Shown piece by piece: positions 1 through 7,756 of a stretch of 47,354 nucleotides of DNA (position 1 is its first letter; each line of letters opens with the position of its first letter). A model generated the notes under the pieces. It made no database searches. It was not told the DNA's origin and was given only the letters and a program-made list of their open reading frames with translations. The stretch comes from JACMOY01 sp038322575 (GTDB lineage: Bacteria > Actinomycetota > Actinomycetes > Actinomycetales > Angustibacteraceae). The position numbers and the translations under genes were made by a program. The stretch is from the NCBI GenBank assembly GCA_038322575.1, contig JBBQGB010000023.1, positions 1 through 47,354 on the forward strand, read 5' to 3'.

Positions 1-1442
1 CCGCTGGTGACCTCGGACCACTGCACCAGCCGGCCGGCGTCGTCGGCGAACCAGTCGTGCCGCTCGCCCACCGACCAGACGCCGGTCGCGTTGATCCAGC
101 CCCCGAGGTTGGTCGACGAGGCGACGTCGGGGCTCAGCGTCACGACCCGGTCGGCGACGTCGGGGGCAGCGCGGCGCAGGTCGAGCAGGAACCGGCCGAA
201 CGCGGCCTGGGTCGAGCCGTGGCCGGTGTGCGACCGGCCGAGGGTCGCCGGCGGCGCCGCGACCTCGCGCGGCACGACCGGCGGACGGCGCAGCTGGGCT
301 CCCCGCCGCTCGCACAGGTCGCTGGCCGCCCCGGCGGGCAGCGGTCGCCACGGGTCGGCGGCGTCGGCGCCCAGCCGCGTCGCCAGGTCGCCCATCTGGG
401 CGGGGGTCAGCAGCGCGGAGTGGTTGGCCGGGTGGCCCTCGGTGGGCAGTCCCCAGCCCTTGATCGTGTAGGCGAACACCACGGTCGGCCGGGTCGGGTC
501 GACGTCCGCCCAGGTGTCGCGCAGCAGCCCCTGGTCGTGGCCGCCCAGGTCGCGCACGGCGCCGGCCAGGTCGGCCGGGGCCAGGCCGTCGAGCAGCCCG
601 CGCAGGCCGGGCGCGCGCGACTCGCCGGCGATCCGCTGCGCCAGCGACTCGCTGGGGCTGCGCAGCAGGCGCTGGTACTCCTCGTTCGGCATGTCCTCGA
701 GCCGGCGCTGCAGGGCCTCGCCGCCGGGCTGCCCGAAGAGCGCGGTGATCCGCCGTCCCCACTTGCAGGTCAGCACCTGCCACCCCGCGGCGCCGAACAT
801 CCCCTGCAGCCGCTGGATCGCGATGTCGGGGACCACCCGGTCGAGGGACTGGCGGTTGAGGTCGACCACCCACAGCAGCTCGCCGACCTGGCTGACCATC
901 GGGTCGGCCACGGCCTCCCAGATCGCGCCCTCGTCCAGCTCGGCGTCGCCGAGCAGGGCGATCCAGCGACCCGCGGCGGGGGTGTCGGCGTACCTCGACC
1001 GCAGGTAGCGGTGGGCCAGCGCCGCCCAGACCGTCGCGGTGGCCCCGATCCCCACGCTGCCGGTCGAGAAGTCGACGGGGTCGGGGTCCTTGGTGCGGCT
1101 GGGGTAGCTCTGCAGGCCACCGCGCCGGCGCAGCGTCGGAAGGTGCGCGGCGTCCAGGTCGCCGAGCAGGTGGTTCACCGCGTGCAGCACCGGGGAGGCG
1201 TGCGGTTTGACCGAGACCCGGTCGGCCGCGGTGAGCTCGTCGAACCACAGCGAGGTCATGATCGAGACCAGGCTGGCGCTGCTGGCCTGGTGGCCGCCCA
1301 CCTTCAGCCCGGACGGGTCGTGCCGGCCGTTGTTGGCCGCGTCGACGATGCTCGACGCCAGCCACAGCACCCGTCGGCTGATCTCGTCCAGGACGGCGTC
1401 CTGCGCGCCCGGGTCGGTCCGCGGCGCTGCGGTGTGGGTCAT
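1..1442 (-). CDS. Pyruvate dehydrogenase E1 (AceE)/transketolase-like ThDP enzyme, 3' end outside window
   Basis: Read from the minus strand, an open frame starts at ATG 1442 and runs off the left edge without a stop, giving 480 visible residues. A Shine-Dalgarno-like GAAGGA sits about 6 nt upstream of the ATG. The thiamine-diphosphate and magnesium site is visible as GDAELDEG (residues about 165-172) followed by VDLNRQSLD (about 194-201, Asn196). This is the layout of the AceE-type E1 (GDGEMDE...N). Other family-like stretches are LKVGGHQASSASLVSIMT (about 46-63) and IQRLQGMFGAAGWQV. The expected reaction is ThDP-dependent decarboxylation of a 2-oxo acid such as pyruvate, or a related ketol transfer. 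Actinobacteria often carry such shorter AceE-like proteins annotated simply as transketolase or pyruvate dehydrogenase, so the substrate is uncertain. The gene is divergent from the HAD gene that follows. Confidence 0.78.
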   Translation of the reverse strand, partial: MTHTAAPRTDPGAQDAVLDEISRRVLWLASSIVDAANNGRHDPSGLKVGGHQASSASLVSIMTSLWFDELTAADRVSVKPHASPVLHAVNHLLGDLDAAHLPTLRRRGGLQSYPSRTKDPDPVDFSTGSVGIGATATVWAALAHRYLRSRYADTPAAGRWIALLGDAELDEGAIWEAVADPMVSQVGELLWVVDLNRQSLDRVVPDIAIQRLQGMFGAAGWQVLTCKWGRRITALFGQPGGEALQRRLEDMPNEEYQRLLRSPSESLAQRIAGESRAPGLRGLLDGLAPADLAGAVRDLGGHDQGLLRDTWADVDPTRPTVVFAYTIKGWGLPTEGHPANHSALLTPAQMGDLATRLGADAADPWRPLPAGAASDLCERRGAQLRRPPVVPREVAAPPATLGRSHTGHGSTQAAFGRFLLDLRRAAPDVADRVVTLSPDVASSTNLGGWINATGVWSVGERHDWFADDAGRLVQWSEVTS

Positions 1443-1510
1443 CACGGTCCTTCGAGGATCGGGGAGTGCCCGACGATACGGGCGCGTTGTCGCCTGCGAC
1501 CACGCCGGGC

Positions 1511-1516
1511 CACGAT
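1511..1516 (+). promoter_or_regulatory. Putative leaderless -10 element (CACGAT) of the HAD gene
   Basis: CACGAT lies 7 nt before GTG 1524, the same geometry as the leaderless -10 elements elsewhere in this window. It is one of the weaker matches. Confidence 0.35.
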
Positions 1517-1523
1517 GGGGGGC

Positions 1524-2147
1524 GTGACCCGCCCACCGCCGTCCACCGTCGTCTTCGACCTCGGCGGCGTCCTGCTGCGCTGGGACCCGCACCGCGCCTT
1601 CCACGACGTGCTCGAGCCGGGCGAGGTGCAGCCGTTCCTCGACGAGGTGGACTTCGACGCCTGGAACCACCTGCACGACGCCGGCGGCCGGTTCGTCGAC
1701 GGGGTCGCCGCGCTGACCGAGCGGTTCCCGCACCGCGCGGCGGCGATCGCGGCGTACCCGCGCAACCAGCACCTGACGGTCACCGGGCAGATGGACGAGA
1801 CGGTCGAGGTCGTCGACGCGCTCGCCAGCTCGGGCGTGCGCCTGCTGGCCCTGACCAACTGGTCGGCCGAGACCTTCCCCTGGGCGCGCGCCACCTTCCC
1901 TGTGCTGCAACGGTTCGAGGGCATCGTCGTGTCCGGCGAGGAGGGCGTCGCCAAGCCCGACCCCCGGCTGTACGGCGTGCTGATCGAGCGGTACGGGCTC
2001 TCGCCCGCCGACACGGTCTTCGTCGACGACCGTCAGGTCAACGTGGACGCCGCCCGCCGCGTCGGGTTGACGGGTCTGCTGTTCGTCGACGCGGCGACCC
2101 TGCGCGCCGACCTCCGGCGTCTCGGGCTGCTCGTGGTCGGCGACTAG
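1524..2147 (+). CDS. HAD-family hydrolase (subfamily IA)
   Basis: A 207-residue HAD-superfamily protein. Motif I is VVFDLGGVLL with the nucleophile Asp12. Motif II is LTNWS, motif III Lys lies in VAKPDPRLYG, and motif IV is VFVDDRQVNVDAA. The residue two after the nucleophile is Gly rather than Asp, as in the YihX/haloacid-dehalogenase-like branch that starts FDLGGV or FDLGNV. The substrate is probably a small phosphomonoester, but this cannot be told from sequence. GTG 1524 is preferred because a -10-like CACGAT lies 7 nt upstream. An in-frame ATG at 1515 would add three residues. The gene is divergent from the AceE-like gene, and its TAG stop is part of the def promoter. Confidence 0.85.
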   Translation: MTRPPPSTVVFDLGGVLLRWDPHRAFHDVLEPGEVQPFLDEVDFDAWNHLHDAGGRFVDGVAALTERFPHRAAAIAAYPRNQHLTVTGQMDETVEVVDALASSGVRLLALTNWSAETFPWARATFPVLQRFEGIVVSGEEGVAKPDPRLYGVLIERYGLSPADTVFVDDRQVNVDAARRVGLTGLLFVDAATLRADLRRLGLLVVGD

Positions 2148-2150
2148 ACT
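2145..2150 (+). promoter_or_regulatory. -10 element (TAGACT) of def, sharing the TAG stop of the HAD gene
   Basis: TAGACT begins exactly at the stop codon of the preceding gene. A start site about 7 nt downstream would give a leader of roughly 27 nt carrying the def Shine-Dalgarno AGAAGGAGA (about 2171-2180). Confidence 0.5.
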
Positions 2151-2183
2151 CGTTGACCGACCCCGAGCGCCAGAAGGAGAGCC

Positions 2184-2726
2184 GTGCCCATCAAGGACAT
2201 CCGCCTGTTCGGCGACCCGGTGCTGCGCACTCCGGCCGACGAGGTGACGGTGTTCGACAAGGAGCTGCGGCAGCTGGTCACCGACCTGCAGGAGACCATG
2301 CTCGAGGCGCCCGGCGCCGGGCTGGCCGCCCCGCAGATCGGCGTGGGGCTTCGGGTATTCACCTACTGGGTCGACGACGTCCTCGGCCACCTGGTCAACC
2401 CGCGCCTCGACCTGTCGGACGAGGTGCAGGACGGCGAGGAGGGGTGCCTGTCGTTCCCCGGCGTGTACTACGACACCCCGCGGGCGCTGCGGGTCGTGGC
2501 CAGGGGCCAGGACCAGTACGGCGAGCCGCTCACCCTCTCGGGCAGCGACCTGCTGGCCCGCTGCATCCAGCACGAGACCGACCACCTGGACGGGATCCTG
2601 TTCATCGACCGCATGGACCGTGACCAGCGCAAGCTGGCGATGAAGGCGATCCGCGAGGCGGAGTGGACCGGCGCCGTGCCGCAGGTCAAGGTCAGCCCGC
2701 ACGCGACCTTCGGCAAGGCGCTGTAG
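2184..2726 (+). CDS. def: Peptide deformylase
   Basis: A 180-residue peptide deformylase that removes the N-formyl group from nascent proteins in the cytoplasm. All three family motifs are present: GAGLAAPQIG (44-53), EEGCLS with the metal ligand Cys88, and HETDH (130-134) with His130, Glu131 and His134. GTG 2184 is set by a strong Shine-Dalgarno AGAAGGAGA. The stop is 3 nt before fmt, which encodes the enzyme that installs the formyl group, so the two opposing steps are co-transcribed, as in many bacteria. Confidence 0.97.
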   Translation: MPIKDIRLFGDPVLRTPADEVTVFDKELRQLVTDLQETMLEAPGAGLAAPQIGVGLRVFTYWVDDVLGHLVNPRLDLSDEVQDGEEGCLSFPGVYYDTPRALRVVARGQDQYGEPLTLSGSDLLARCIQHETDHLDGILFIDRMDRDQRKLAMKAIREAEWTGAVPQVKVSPHATFGKAL

Positions 2727-2729
2727 GGC

Positions 2730-3686
2730 GTGCGGCTGGTCTTCGCCGGCACCCCCGCCGTGGCGCTGCCGGCGCTCGAGGCGGTGCTCGCGTCCCGCCA
2801 CGAGGTCGTGGCCGTGCTCACCCGTCCCGACGCCCCCGCCGGCCGGGGGCGCCGCACCGCGGCGTCACCGGTGGCCGAGCGGGCCATCGCGGCCGGTGTC
2901 GAGGTGCTGACGCCCGACCGCCCCGGTGACCGGGGCTTCGTGCAGCGACTGACCGAGCTGGCCCCGGACTGCTGCCCGGTCGTCGCGTACGGCGCGCTGG
3001 TGCCCCAGCGGGTGCTCGACGTCCCGGTGCACGGCTGGGTCAACCTGCACTTCTCCCTGCTGCCCGCGTGGCGGGGTGCCGCACCCGTGCAGCACGCGGT
3101 GATGGCCGGGGACGAGGTGACCGGTGCCACGACGTTCCGGCTCGAGGCGGGCCTGGACACCGGGCCCGTGTACGGGCTGCTGACCGAGACCGTGCGTCCC
3201 GCCGACACCAGCGGCGAGCTGCTCACGCGACTGGCGGACGCCGGCGCCCAGCTGCTCGTGGCCACGCTCGACGCGATCGCGGATGGGTCGGTCACCCCCA
3301 GGCCCCAGTCGGCAGAGGGGGTCTCGCTCGCGCCCAAGGTCGACGTCGCCGACGGGCGGATCGACTGGCACGCCCCGGCGCAGCGCGTCGACCGGCTGGT
3401 GCGCGGCTGCACGCCGGCCCCGGGGGCGTGGACGACCTGGCGCGGTGAGCGGCTCAAGCTGGGCCCGGTGCGCCCCGCGGTCGACGCCGACCCGCTGGCA
3501 CCCGGGCACCTGCGCGCCGGACGGCGTGCGGTCGAGGTCGGCACCGCTACCGTGCCGGTCGTGCTGACCACCGTCCAACCGCAGGGCAGGCGGCCCATGC
3601 CGGCCGCCGACTGGGCCCGCGGCTCGCGCCTGCTCCCCGACGAGCGGCTGGGCGAGGACGCGTCCGACGCCGGCCGGGCCTCGTGA
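2730..3686 (+). CDS. fmt: Methionyl-tRNA formyltransferase
   Basis: A 318-residue enzyme that transfers a formyl group from 10-formyl-tetrahydrofolate to initiator Met-tRNA. The N-terminal hydrolase fold begins MRLVFAGTPAVALPAL. The signature VNLHFSLLPAWRGAAP holds the catalytic Asn105 and His107, and the third catalytic residue is Asp143 in GLDTGPV. A C-terminal OB-like domain follows (about 205-310). GTG 2730 starts 3 nt after the def stop. Its TGA overlaps the GTG of rsmB (GTGA), suggesting translational coupling. Length is normal for the family. Confidence 0.97.
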   Translation: MRLVFAGTPAVALPALEAVLASRHEVVAVLTRPDAPAGRGRRTAASPVAERAIAAGVEVLTPDRPGDRGFVQRLTELAPDCCPVVAYGALVPQRVLDVPVHGWVNLHFSLLPAWRGAAPVQHAVMAGDEVTGATTFRLEAGLDTGPVYGLLTETVRPADTSGELLTRLADAGAQLLVATLDAIADGSVTPRPQSAEGVSLAPKVDVADGRIDWHAPAQRVDRLVRGCTPAPGAWTTWRGERLKLGPVRPAVDADPLAPGHLRAGRRAVEVGTATVPVVLTTVQPQGRRPMPAADWARGSRLLPDERLGEDASDAGRAS

Positions 3687-5125
3687 CCGGCGACCGACGG
3701 CCCGGTCAGCCGGCCAGGGCCGGTGAGAAGCGGTCGGCGCAGAAGCCCTCGCAGCGCTCGCGCCGGGCCGACCCCTCACGTCAGGCGGCGTACGAGACGC
3801 TGCGCGCGGTGGCGGTCAAGGACGCCTACGCCAACCTCGTGCTGCCGGGCCTGCTGCGCGAGCGGGGGGTCACCGGCCGCGACGCGGCGTTCGCCACCGA
3901 GCTGACCTACGGCGCGCTGCGGCTGCAGGGCCTGTACGACGCGGTGCTGGCGCGGTGCGTCGACCGGCCGCTGGCCGACCTGGACGACGGGGTGCTGGAC
4001 GCCCTTCGCCTCGGTGCCCACCAGCTGCTGGGCATGCGGGTGCCGCCGCACGCCGCCGTCGGCGAGACCGTCGCACTGGTGCGGGCCAACCTCGGTGGCG
4101 GGCCCGGCGGCCTCACCAACGCGGTGCTGCGCAAGGTGGGCGAGCGCGACCTCGACGCGTGGGTGCACGAGCTCACCGCCGGCCTCGCGCCCGTCGAGGC
4201 GCTGGCCACCGAGCACAGCCACCCGCTGTGGATCGCCCGGGCGCTGCGCGAGGCCCTGGCCGGTCGCGGGGTCCCGGCTGACCGCCTGGACGCCGAGCTG
4301 GGGCGGCTGCTGGCGGCCGACAACAGCGCGGCCCGGGTCACCCTCGTGGCGCGCCCGGGCCTCGCCGACCGCGACGAGCTGGTGCTCGCCGGCGGCGAGC
4401 CCAGCCCGCGCTCGCCGTACGCCGTGATCTGGCCGGGCGGCGACCCCGGCCAGCTGGTCGCCGTCCGCGAGGGTCGCGCCGGGGTGCAGGACGAGGGCAG
4501 CCAGCTGATGGCGATCGCGCTTGCCGACGTCGCCGTCGAGGGGCGCGACGAGCAGTGGCTCGACCTGTGCGCCGGCCCCGGGGGCAAGGCCGCCCTGCTC
4601 GGTGCGCTGGCCGCCCCGCGCGGCGCCCACCTGACGGCGGTCGAGCAGGCACCGCACCGGGCTGCGCTGGTGCGCTCGGCCGTCGCCGCCCTGGGCGACG
4701 TGGTCGAGGTGCGACGCACCGACGGTCGCGAGGTCGGCGCCGACCAGCCGGGGGAGTACGACCGCGTCCTCGTCGACGCGCCGTGCACCGGGCTGGGGGC
4801 GCTGCGCCGACGCCCCGAGGCCCGGTGGCGGCGGCAGCCCGCGGACGTCGCCGGGCTCGCCCCGCTGCAGCGCGCCCTGCTCGACTCGGCGCTGCAGGCC
4901 GTGCGCCCCGGCGGCGTCGTGGCCTACGTCGTGTGCTCGCCGCACGTGGCCGAGACGCGCCTGGTCGTGGACGACGTCACGCGCCGCCGTGGGGACGTCG
5001 ACCTGGTGGACGCCCGCCCGCTGCTGCCCGGCCTGGGCGACCTCGGTGAGGGACCCACGGTGCAGCTGTGGCCGCACCGGCACGGCACCGACGCGATGTT
5101 CCTGGCGCTGCTGCGCCGCCGGTAG
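3683..5125 (+). CDS. rsmB: 16S rRNA (cytosine-967-C5)-methyltransferase RsmB
   Basis: A 480-residue RsmB/Fmu/Sun-type SAM-dependent methyltransferase acting on 16S rRNA during ribosome assembly. Residues about 30-165 form the NusB-like RNA-binding domain (RQAAYETLRAV ... AAFATELTYGALR). The SAM motif is LDLCAGPGGKAALL (about 293-306). The two conserved cysteines are Cys368 in VDAPCTGLGALRRRPE and Cys418 in YVVCSPH. The family usually has TCS at the second site, here VCS. The first 30 residues are basic, Ser/Pro-rich and probably disordered. It starts on GTG overlapping the fmt stop by 4 nt. Confidence 0.96.
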   Translation: MTGDRRPGQPARAGEKRSAQKPSQRSRRADPSRQAAYETLRAVAVKDAYANLVLPGLLRERGVTGRDAAFATELTYGALRLQGLYDAVLARCVDRPLADLDDGVLDALRLGAHQLLGMRVPPHAAVGETVALVRANLGGGPGGLTNAVLRKVGERDLDAWVHELTAGLAPVEALATEHSHPLWIARALREALAGRGVPADRLDAELGRLLAADNSAARVTLVARPGLADRDELVLAGGEPSPRSPYAVIWPGGDPGQLVAVREGRAGVQDEGSQLMAIALADVAVEGRDEQWLDLCAGPGGKAALLGALAAPRGAHLTAVEQAPHRAALVRSAVAALGDVVEVRRTDGREVGADQPGEYDRVLVDAPCTGLGALRRRPEARWRRQPADVAGLAPLQRALLDSALQAVRPGGVVAYVVCSPHVAETRLVVDDVTRRRGDVDLVDARPLLPGLGDLGEGPTVQLWPHRHGTDAMFLALLRRR

Positions 5126-5132
5126 GGGTGGC

Positions 5133-5138
5133 TAGGCT
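5133..5138 (+). promoter_or_regulatory. Leaderless -10 element (TAGGCT) of rpe
   Basis: TAGGCT ends 7 nt before GTG 5146, with no Shine-Dalgarno between them, so transcription would start at or next to the start codon. This decides the rpe start. Confidence 0.6.
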
Positions 5139-5145
5139 CGCGCCC

Positions 5146-5811
5146 GTGACCCCGCTGATCTCGCCGAGCATCCTGTCGGCCGACTTTGCCAACCTGCAGG
5201 CCGAGCTCGCCCGGATCGCCACGGCCGACTGGGCGCACGTCGACGTGATGGACAACCATTTCGTGCCCAACCTCACGCTCGGGCTGCCCGTGGTCGAGGC
5301 GCTGGCGAAGGTCAGCCCGGTGCCCGTCGACACCCACCTGATGATCGCCGACCCCGACCGCTGGGCCCCGGCGTACGCCGAGGCCGGGGCCGGCAGCGTC
5401 ACCTTCCACGCCGAGGCGGCGGCGGCGCCGGTGCGCCTGGCGCGCGAGCTGCGTCGGCTCGGGGCCCGCGCCGGGCTGGCCCTGAAGCCGGCGACGCCGA
5501 TCGAGCCGTTCGTCGACCTGCTGCCCGAGGTCGACATGGTGCTGGTGATGACGGTCGAGCCCGGCTTCGGCGGTCAGGGGTTCCTGGACGCCTGCCTGCC
5601 CAAGATCCGCCGGGCCCGAGCCGCCATCGCCGCGAGCGGCCTGGACGTGTGGCTGCAGGTGGACGGCGGGGTCAACCTCGAGACCATCGAGCGCGCCGCG
5701 GACGCCGGCGCCGACGTGTTCGTGGCCGGGTCGGCGGTGTACGGCGCCGACGACGCCGCGGGAGCCATCGGCGAGCTGCGGGCCGCCGCCGCCCGCCACG
5801 CGCACCCCTGA
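5146..5811 (+). CDS. rpe: Ribulose-phosphate 3-epimerase
   Basis: A 221-residue TIM-barrel enzyme interconverting ribulose 5-phosphate and xylulose 5-phosphate in the pentose phosphate pathway. Motifs seen: SPSILSADFANL (7-18), HVDVMDNHFVPNLTLG (31-46, metal residues His31 and Asp33), DTHLMI with His64, MTVEPGFGGQGF and LQVDGGVNLETI (second catalytic Asp). GTG 5146 gives exactly the conserved N-terminus and is preceded by a leaderless -10; reading further upstream would run back into rsmB. Ribulose 5-phosphate is a substrate of the RibB half of ribBA downstream, which gives a metabolic reason for the neighbourhood. Confidence 0.96.
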   Translation: MTPLISPSILSADFANLQAELARIATADWAHVDVMDNHFVPNLTLGLPVVEALAKVSPVPVDTHLMIADPDRWAPAYAEAGAGSVTFHAEAAAAPVRLARELRRLGARAGLALKPATPIEPFVDLLPEVDMVLVMTVEPGFGGQGFLDACLPKIRRARAAIAASGLDVWLQVDGGVNLETIERAADAGADVFVAGSAVYGADDAAGAIGELRAAAARHAHP

Positions 5812-5842
5812 ATCCGGGGAATCAGCGAGGGGCCCGCGTCGC

Positions 5843-5848
5843 TACACT
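5843..5848 (+). promoter_or_regulatory. -10 element (TACACT) of the riboflavin operon
   Basis: TACACT lies about 10-15 nt before the first helix of the FMN riboswitch, so the transcript would begin just ahead of the aptamer. Confidence 0.55.
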
Positions 5849-5858
5849 CGCCGTAGCA

Positions 5859-5986
5859 CGTGTGCTCCGGGGTCGGTGAAAGTCCGAGCCGGCGGTGACA
5901 GTCCGCGACCCGACCGCAGCCAGCGGCCGGTTGACCTGGTGGAACTCCAGGACCGACGGTGAGAGTCCGGATGGGAGGAGACACAC
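5859..5986 (+). ncRNA. FMN riboswitch (RFN element) of the rib operon
   Basis: The conserved RFN blocks occur in order: GGGGTCGGTGAAAGTCC (about 5869-5885), GGCGGTGACAGTCCGCGACC, GTTGACCTGGTGGAACTCCA, GACCGACGGTGAGAGTCC and GGATGGGAGGAGACAC (about 5969-5984). The outer helix pairs TGTGCTCC near 5861 with GGAG..ACACA near 5976-5985. FMN binding to this aptamer is known to lower riboflavin gene expression. It lies about 120 nt upstream of ribD and should control the whole coupled operon. Confidence 0.96.
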
Positions 5987-6017
5987 GACGGCGTCGGCGC
6001 ACCACGCCGTGCCGTCG
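5986..6017 (+). promoter_or_regulatory. Strong hairpin after the FMN aptamer (candidate expression platform)
   Basis: CGACGGC (5986-5992) pairs perfectly with GCCGTCG (6011-6017). A GGCG/CGCC inner helix and a CACCA loop lie inside. No T tract follows, so it does not look like a classical terminator. It may switch access to the ribD start region near 6085-6105, or lead to Rho-dependent termination. Confidence 0.5.
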
Positions 6018-6104
6018 GCGACCGCTGGGCGCGGCCATCGGCCACGTCCCGCGTCGTCGCACGACCCCGGAGCCCGCCCGACGGCGAGGTGAGAGGGGTC
6101 CGAG

Positions 6105-7142
6105 GTGAGCAGAACCGTTGTCGCGCAGGCGATGCGGCGTGCCCTCGACCTCGCGCGCCACGGCCCGGTGGGCCCGAACCCGCGGGTGGGAGCCGTCGTC
6201 CTGGACGCCGACGACGTGGTCGTCGGCGAGGGCTGGCACGAGGGTGCCGGCACCGCGCACGCCGAGGTCGTCGCCCTGGCCCAGGCGGGCCATCGGGCTC
6301 GTGGCGGCACGGCCGTCGTCACCCTCGAGCCGTGCGCCCACACCGGCCGCACCGGCCCGTGCTCCACGGCGCTGCTGGACGCCGGGGTGGCCCGCGTCGT
6401 GCACGCCCGCCCCGACCGCACGCCGGCCGCCGGCGGCGCCGCGGTGCTGGCCCGCGCCGGTGTGCAGGTGGACGTCGCCACCGACGTCCGCGCCGAGGCC
6501 GACGCCCTGGTCGAGCTGTGGCAGCTCGCGGTCGACCTGGGCCGGCCGGCCGTCACCTGGAAGCTCGCGACGACCCTCGACGGCCGCAGCGCCGCCGCTG
6601 ACGGCACCAGCGCCTGGATCACCGGCCCGGCGGCGCGGGCCGACGTCCACAAGCTGCGCGCCGAGGCCGACGTCGTCCTGGTCGGCACCGGCACCGTCCT
6701 GGCCGACGACCCCCGGCTCACCGTGCGGGGCGCGGACGGCGAGCCGCTGCCGCGCCAGCCGCAGCGCGCCGTGATGGGCCGAAGACCCCTGCCACCCGGC
6801 GTCCGCGTCGACGACGGTGGGCCCGCCGTCCGCCTCACCACCCACGACCCCCGGGCGGCCCTCGACACGCTGTGGCGGCTGGACCGCCGTCACGTCTGGC
6901 TCGAGGGCGGCCCGCGGCTGGCCGCCGCGTTCTGGGGCGCCGGCCTGGTCGACCGCGTGGTCGCGTACGTCGCCCCCGCCCTGCTCGGCGCCGGTGCGAA
7001 CGCGGTGGGCGACCTCGGCATCACCACGATCGCGGACTGCGCCCGGCTGCACCTGGACGACGTCACGCGGGTGGGCGACGACGTCCGGCTGCTGCTGCGC
7101 CCGGCCACCACCGAACGGCCCACCCACCAGGAGGCTCGCTGA
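6105..7142 (+). CDS. ribD: Bifunctional riboflavin deaminase/reductase RibD
   Basis: A 345-residue protein catalysing the second and third steps of riboflavin synthesis: deamination of the pyrimidinone, then reduction of the ribosyl side chain. The N-terminal deaminase zinc site is HAE (His52, Glu54) plus PCAHTGRTGPC (Cys77, Cys86). The C-terminal reductase begins TWKLATTLDGR (about residue 150) and has GTGTVLADDPRLTVR and LEGGPRLAAAF. GTG 6105 follows a purine-rich GAGGTGAGAGGGG stretch. The TGA overlaps the ribE ATG by one base (TGATG). It is the first gene downstream of the FMN riboswitch. Confidence 0.96.
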   Translation: MSRTVVAQAMRRALDLARHGPVGPNPRVGAVVLDADDVVVGEGWHEGAGTAHAEVVALAQAGHRARGGTAVVTLEPCAHTGRTGPCSTALLDAGVARVVHARPDRTPAAGGAAVLARAGVQVDVATDVRAEADALVELWQLAVDLGRPAVTWKLATTLDGRSAAADGTSAWITGPAARADVHKLRAEADVVLVGTGTVLADDPRLTVRGADGEPLPRQPQRAVMGRRPLPPGVRVDDGGPAVRLTTHDPRAALDTLWRLDRRHVWLEGGPRLAAAFWGAGLVDRVVAYVAPALLGAGANAVGDLGITTIADCARLHLDDVTRVGDDVRLLLRPATTERPTHQEAR

Positions 7143-7756
7143 TGTTCACCGGGATCGTCGAGGAGCTCGGCCACGTGGTCGAGATCGAGCACGGCGCCGA
7201 CTCGGCGCGGCTGACCGTGCACGGCCCGCTCGTGACGTCGGACGCCGCGCACGGCGCCTCGATCGCCGTGAACGGCGTCTGCCTGACCGTGGTCGACCAC
7301 GGGCAGGGGCGGTTCGTCGTGGACGTCATGGCCGAGACGCTGCGCCGCAGCTCGCTGGCCGAAGCCACGCCGGGCGCGCCGGTCAACCTCGAGCGCGCGA
7401 TGCCGGCCGACGGCCGCTTCGGCGGCCACGTCGTCCAGGGTCACGTCGACGGCACGGCCGAGGTCGTGTCGCGCGAACCCGGCGACCGGTGGGAGGTCGT
7501 CACCTTCACCCTGCCGCCGGCCCTGTCGGCGTACGTCGTCGAGAAGGGCTCGATCACCGTCGATGGCGTCTCGCTCACCGTCAGCGCCCTGGACGACGAG
7601 GCCGGCACGTTCTCGGTGTCGCTGATCCCGACCACCCTCGACCTGACCACGCTCGGCGCCCGCGGGCCGGGTGACGTCGTCAACCTCGAGGTCGACGTCC
7701 TCGCCAAGTACGTGCAGCGGCTGCTGGCCGCAGCCCCCACGAAGGAGCTCCGATGA
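7142..7756 (+). CDS. ribE: Riboflavin synthase, alpha subunit
   Basis: A 204-residue riboflavin synthase that dismutates two 6,7-dimethyl-8-ribityllumazines into riboflavin and 5-amino-6-ribitylaminouracil. It starts with the diagnostic MFTGIVEELG. It has two lumazine-binding repeats, about residues 1-97 (GASIAVNGVCLTV) and 98-195 (EKGSITVDGVSLTV). Both the GGHVVQGHVDG linker motif and the usual length fit. ATG 7142 overlaps the ribD stop and the TGA overlaps the ribM ATG (ATGA), so translation is probably coupled. Confidence 0.96.
   Translation: MFTGIVEELGHVVEIEHGADSARLTVHGPLVTSDAAHGASIAVNGVCLTVVDHGQGRFVVDVMAETLRRSSLAEATPGAPVNLERAMPADGRFGGHVVQGHVDGTAEVVSREPGDRWEVVTFTLPPALSAYVVEKGSITVDGVSLTVSALDDEAGTFSVSLIPTTLDLTTLGARGPGDVVNLEVDVLAKYVQRLLAAAPTKELR

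Noticed and set aside
57..1514. Plus-strand frame upstream of and joined to the HAD gene.
   Set aside because: It is antisense to the AceE-like gene, whose ThDP motif is clear on the minus strand. The HAD family begins at the DLGG motif after 1524.
5986..6017. Hairpin after the FMN aptamer as an intrinsic terminator.
   Set aside because: No T tract follows it, so it is listed as a candidate expression platform only.
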